Part shown: in pieces, positions 60,436-64,000 of the stretch
How the letters are laid out: every line of letters begins with the position of its first letter
How positions within the stretch are numbered: the stretch's first letter is position 1
From: Diphasiastrum complanatum
Taxonomy: Eukaryota; Streptophyta; Lycopodiopsida; Lycopodiales; Lycopodiaceae
DNA length: 64,000 bases
Assembly (NCBI GenBank): GCA_029204225.1
Contig: CM055099.1
Coordinates: 61,783,753-61,847,752 of the forward strand
Reading direction: 5' to 3'
Made by a program: the position numbers and the translations under genes
Notes under the pieces: model-generated
The model's input: the letters and a program-made list of their open reading frames with translations, nothing else
The model's database searches: none
Told to the model about the DNA's origin: nothing

Positions 60436-60955
60436 GATGGTACCACCTCTCCATCTACTAGTGAGCCTCCTCAGGAAGCATTACATGATCACATTCAGGA
60501 GGCCATTGAGAGAGCTATTTTCGGGATTTTTTCCCGTTTAGATGTTGTCATTATTGGCTTCGTTTCTGTACAGTCACAGATTGATTCCTTGCAGCCTCAT
60601 GGCCTCGGCAAGGCCCCCATTACACCTACCTTTGGAGCTCCTTCATTGCATACTCCTATTGGTAGTCCTTTACTAATGCCACTCTTTCTGCTACTCCACC
60701 TCCTGGGTTTTTCCCATTTTCACGTCCTATGGGTCCTGAGAGCCACTTTGCTCGTGACTTTTGTAATGGGATCCAACTTACTACCCATTCTGGTTTCTCT
60801 GATGGGAATCTGTTAGAAAATTGGTTTGCTAAGTTGGAAACATACTTTCTAATGTATCCTAAGAACGACGTCGAGAACATCTAGTTGTCTGCCCTACACT
60901 TGGATGGACGAGGTGCTACTTGGTGGCGTGTCTTTCGGACTGAGCCTGATCGAGA
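60436..60955 (+). pseudogene. gag remnant of gypsy element 2
   Basis: Frames give TSPSTSEPPQEALHDHIQEA, then SGFSDGNLLENWFAKLETYF and LDGRGATWWRVF, parallel to element 1. A TAG at 60882 and frameshifts break it; it stops at the deletion point. Confidence 0.8.
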
Positions 60956-61004
60956 AGGTATGCTTTTCATCGTGACCTCCGCTATGGTATGATTTTCGTC
61001 GTGA

Positions 61005-61440
61005 CCTCTGCTATGTTCTTCTTGTTAACAAAAAAGATGGTACTAAGCGCCTTTGTATTGACTATCGAGCCTTGAGCAAGTTGACTATTTGGAACCAGTA
61101 TCCTATACCTCAAATGGATGACCTTTTTGATTAGCTTGGTACTTCCAAGATCTTTTCTAAGATACACCTTTGTTTCGGATACCACCAGATTTGGATGCAC
61201 CCTTCTGATGAACATAAGACCGCTTTTCGTACTCACCTTGGTCTCTATGAGTTTCGTGTGCTTCCTTTTGGTGTAAAAAATGGTCCACCCACGTTTCAGA
61301 ATGTTATGCATCCGCTTCTTGGCTGATGTGTTTTAGTTTATTTTGATGATATTCTCATTTTTAGTGCTTCTCTGTTCGAGCATATTTCCCATATGTCCTT
61401 TTTTTAAGTTACTTGTTCACCATAAGCTATTTGCTAAGTT
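61005..61440 (+). pseudogene. Reverse transcriptase remnant of gypsy element 2
   Basis: [20 protein letters not shown], then IPQMDDLFD, a TAG at 61132, FRVLPFGVKNGPPTFQ and VYFDDILIFS. The start of RT is deleted. Confidence 0.88.
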
Positions 61441-61471
61441 GTGTAAATTTGCTATTTCTTAAATTTAATTT

Positions 61472-62715
61472 TTGAGTTTTCTTATTTGTGATGGTTTTAT
61501 TCGCCTCGACCCTCGTAACGTCCAAGCTATCCAGGATTGGCCTGTGCCTACTGATGTTCATCATGTTCGTATGTTTCTCGGTTTAGCTACTCATCTTCGT
61601 CGTCCTGCACTTTTTGCCACTGTGGCAGCTCCTCTTCATGCGCTCTTGAAGAAATCCCGCTCTTTTTTATGGACTCTTGATTGTCAAACAACCTTTGATA
61701 CCCTTCGTCGCGCTGTTGTTGATGCTGCTGTTATGTGTTTACCTCAGTTTGATCAAAAGTTTATTGTCGAGACTGATGCTAGTTCTGTTGGTTTAGGCGC
61801 CTTCGTCAGTCCCAGTGTGTTATTGCTTATGAGTCGCAACGTCTTCGCTCTTATGAGCAACGTTGCTCTCTACATGAGAAAGCTCCTAGGTATCATCTAT
61901 GCTCTTAAGAAGTGGCGTCATTATCTTTATCGTATTTCGTTTGACATAGTTACTGATCATTAGTCTCTCCGATATCTTTTTACACATCGTGATCTTAGTG
62001 ATCATCAGTATCGTTGTTGCAATTTTTACAATCTTTTCTTGCCCTGGTCGGTCAAATACTTCTGCTGACGCTTTGTGTCGTTGACCTGCTTTGTTACACA
62101 ATCTTGTCGCTACCATCCCGTCATGGTTTGATGATTTATGTGGTGCTTATTTGTCATGTCCTGATTTTCATGATGTTTATAGTTCGTCTCCACTTCCTCT
62201 CGTCGACATCATGTGTATTCCATTGTTGATCATCGTCTTTATCATTCTGGTTCTCTTTGTATTTCGAGTACCCTTGATGTTCGTCCTAAGTTGTTGTTTG
62301 ATGCCCATTCTTCTCCTATTGGTGGCCATTTTGGTTTTCAGAAGTCTTATGCTCGTCTTATGGACCATTTCTACTGGCCATCCATGAAGTCTGAGCTAGC
62401 ACATCTTATCCGTAAGTGTACCTTTTGTGCCCGTGATAAATATTCCCTTGCTAAGTCCAGTGGCTTGCTCCAGAGTTGGCCCATTCCTCATCGCCAGTGG
62501 ACAGACATTTTTATGGACTTTATCCTTGGCCTTTCTCATACCCGACGTGGTAATGACTCATGTATGGCGGTGGTTGATCGGTTCTCGAAATAGGCACATT
62601 TTATTCCGGTCCACAACATTATCACAGCAGAGCAATGTGCACGTCCATTTCTATCAGAGATTGTTCGGCTGCATGGTTTTCCACCTACTATACTATCTGA
62701 TTGGGATAGTAAGTT
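61472..62715 (+). pseudogene. RNase H and integrase remnant of gypsy element 2
   Basis: RNase H with FIVETDASSVGLGAF and YALKKWRHYLYRISFDIVTD, then a TAG at 61961. Integrase after frameshifts: GGHFGFQKSYARLMDHFYWP, WTDIFMDFILGL and a TAG at 62591. The sequence is lost after ILSDWDSKF, so the second Asp is kept but the Glu is missing. Confidence 0.88.
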
Positions 62716-62767
62716 TATATATTGCATTTTCATTTAGCCCGAGGGGCTTTGCTTTTCCGCAGGGGAG

Positions 62768-63204
62768 AGTTATAGACTCGGCTCATTACATTCGTTGCGT
62801 CCTTCTTTACTTTATGCATACACAGGCCTTGGGGCCCTTTTTATTGGTCTAGTTCATATTTTGGTTATGTATTGGTCTTGGGCCCATTTTATTACTCTAT
62901 TTGATATTTGGTCATGGACTGATGAGGGGGCCGTATGGGGTTTCACAGACCCTATCTAGAGGGCGCACTATTATCCCTCTTAGAGATTGGTTTCGTCAGT
63001 CTTATCCATTTAGGGCTCCCTTTTAGGACTTCTCTGTGGGTATAAGTAGGAGACATTGTCATTCATTATTCAGCTTATGATATTGATCTCTCTCTCTCTC
63101 TCTCTAGTCTTTTTAAGCATATTTCCTGCTTTCTAGACTAGTTTCTTGCTTATGTGCTTCTTTCCTAGCTTAGCCTTTATTCTATTGTGAATAAGTTCAT
63201 AACT
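62768..63204 (+). repeat. 3' LTR of gypsy element 2
   Basis: 437 bp from AGTTATAGACTCGG to TTCATAACT, preceded by the purine tract AGGGGAG. It includes a (CT)n run near 63087-63105. Confidence 0.88.
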
Positions 63205-64000
63205 AAAGTGTTGTCCATCACCCTTCCATGCCTTCCTACCTGATCTCCATCGTCCATTTCCAGCCTCTTCGTTCCTTTTCTCACGTTGCTGTCCATCGCC
63301 TATCTCAAGTTACTTTTTTGCTCATTTTCCATCCCTATCACAACTGCATATTCCTTTTTTTTAATCGCCCATCTACCTCCATTGTTGGCATCCAGTTTTT
63401 GGTCTGTTTTGGCAGCCGCTACCTACCTCAATTGATGACACTGCTCAATTGCTTGGAGCTCCAGTGTTGGCAGTTTCCAGCACCCATTTTCAGCCAGCTT
63501 TGTAGCCCATTTTCTTCCCATTGTTGGCAGCCATTCCATATATCATTTGGTGGACCTTTTCTTAGCTATTTGGAGGTACTTTTCAGCAATGTTACATACA
63601 TATTACGACAATTTATACTTGCTTTATTTTATGCTGTTTTGGGTACCATTTCTTAGCAACCTTTACTATCTACTTTATTGCTCCAGTTTTCGGTCTTATA
63701 TACGTTCTACTCTTTAGTTGTGATTTTTGTGGTTAAAATTGTAACTATAAAATACTTTACAATGTATTTAGTTTGGAAATAGTTTCACTATAAAGAATCA
63801 GGAAGTTTTGTCCTACAGTTTAGAATTCTTTTAAAAGCTACCAAGTAAAATAAAGTCAATTCATGCTGAGTCAAACTCAAAGTTGAGGTTCCCCGCTTGA
63901 ACTTTCTTATATTAGACTTTTTGTCCGATTCAATCAATATTGAATTAAATTGATCTAACCATGCCAATTGATACTGAGTTGCTTTAGACTAGGAGCTATT
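63205..64000 (+). other. Flank of gypsy element 2, partly leader-like
   Basis: 63210-63660 carries words like CCAGCACCCATTTTCAGCCAG, similar to the leader repeats at 59740-60080, so it may be part of another copy of the family. 63660-64000 is AT-rich with nothing recognised. Confidence 0.45.

Larger units (their letters stand above)
59189..63204 (+). mobile_element. Deleted Ty3/gypsy element 2, relative of element 1
   Basis: 4.0 kb with diverged LTRs (59189-59605 and 62768-63204), primer site at 59606, repetitive leader, gag start, and pol pieces. A deletion near 60955-61005 removes the rest of gag, protease and the RT start; another near 62715 removes the integrase C-terminus and chromodomain. 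It is the same family as element 1, judged by LTR ends, primer site and protein similarity. AAAG flanks both sides (59185-59188 and 63205-63208) and may be the target duplication. It lies in intron 5 of the SMARCAL1-like gene, same orientation. Confidence 0.9.

Noticed and set aside
59588..60437. ORFs in the leader of gypsy element 2
   Set aside because: Produced by tandem GCGCCCATTTTCAGCC repeats; the gag start is downstream.
1..64000. CRISPR arrays, bacterial operons, rRNA genes, viral genomes
   Set aside because: No regularly spaced repeats with unique spacers, no rRNA words, and all pol genes fit LTR or LINE retroelements; introns show nuclear plant DNA.

Overview
The window is nuclear DNA of a land plant. 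It has spliced genes with long introns, and the space between and inside them is filled with Ty1/copia and Ty3/gypsy retrotransposon remnants plus small LINE, SINE and fold-back pieces. The lineage cannot be fixed from sequence alone. Introns of 3-7 kb stuffed with old elements suggest a large repeat-rich genome (fern, lycophyte or gymnosperm rather than a compact angiosperm), but this is inference.

Two host genes can be reconstructed exon by exon. (1) On the minus strand, bases 1-10794 hold the first eight coding exons (357 codons) of a DHHC-type protein S-acyltransferase of the Arabidopsis PAT18-22 kind. It runs off the left edge. Its first intron has a GC donor. (2) On the plus strand, 37739 to beyond 64000 holds the first five coding exons (297 codons) of a SMARCAL1/CHR18-like protein. 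These cover an acidic N-terminus, a serine-rich linker with S-P-x-K/R motifs, a complete HARP domain split over four exons, and the start of a second HARP-like domain. The helicase exons lie beyond the right edge. The genes are divergently oriented.

Layout: 1-10.8 kb, acyltransferase gene with a TIR fold-back element in intron 6 and a GC-rich fold-back element in intron 2. 10.8-16.9 kb, 5' flank, then tandem and inverted repeats and a GC-rich minisatellite. 16.9-17.9 kb, copia gag and protease, cut off by a second copia element (17.9-21.5 kb, 5' LTR kept, internally duplicated reverse transcriptase). 21.5-23.8 kb, AT-rich, no gene seen. 23.8-28.6 kb, minus-strand gypsy pol with an LTR-like promoter region. 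28.6-33.6 kb, copia fragments in both orientations, one carrying an internal inversion. 33.6-37.5 kb, mostly unexplained. 37.7-64 kb, the SMARCAL1-like gene. Its introns hold a gypsy integrase scrap and a SINE candidate (intron 1), a gypsy pol, a copia pol with LTR and a LINE scrap (intron 2), a nearly complete 6.2-kb gypsy element with matching LTRs (intron 4), and a deleted relative of that element (intron 5).

Many stop codons in the retroelement reading frames are one C-to-T change away from CAG, CAA or CGA. Some can be checked directly by comparing two related copies in the window. This is the pattern expected from decay of methylated cytosine. I found no system that I can call new. The most notable items are the exon structure of the HARP-protein gene, the internal inversion in a copia element, the gypsy family with AGTTA...TAACT LTR ends, and the GC-AG intron.
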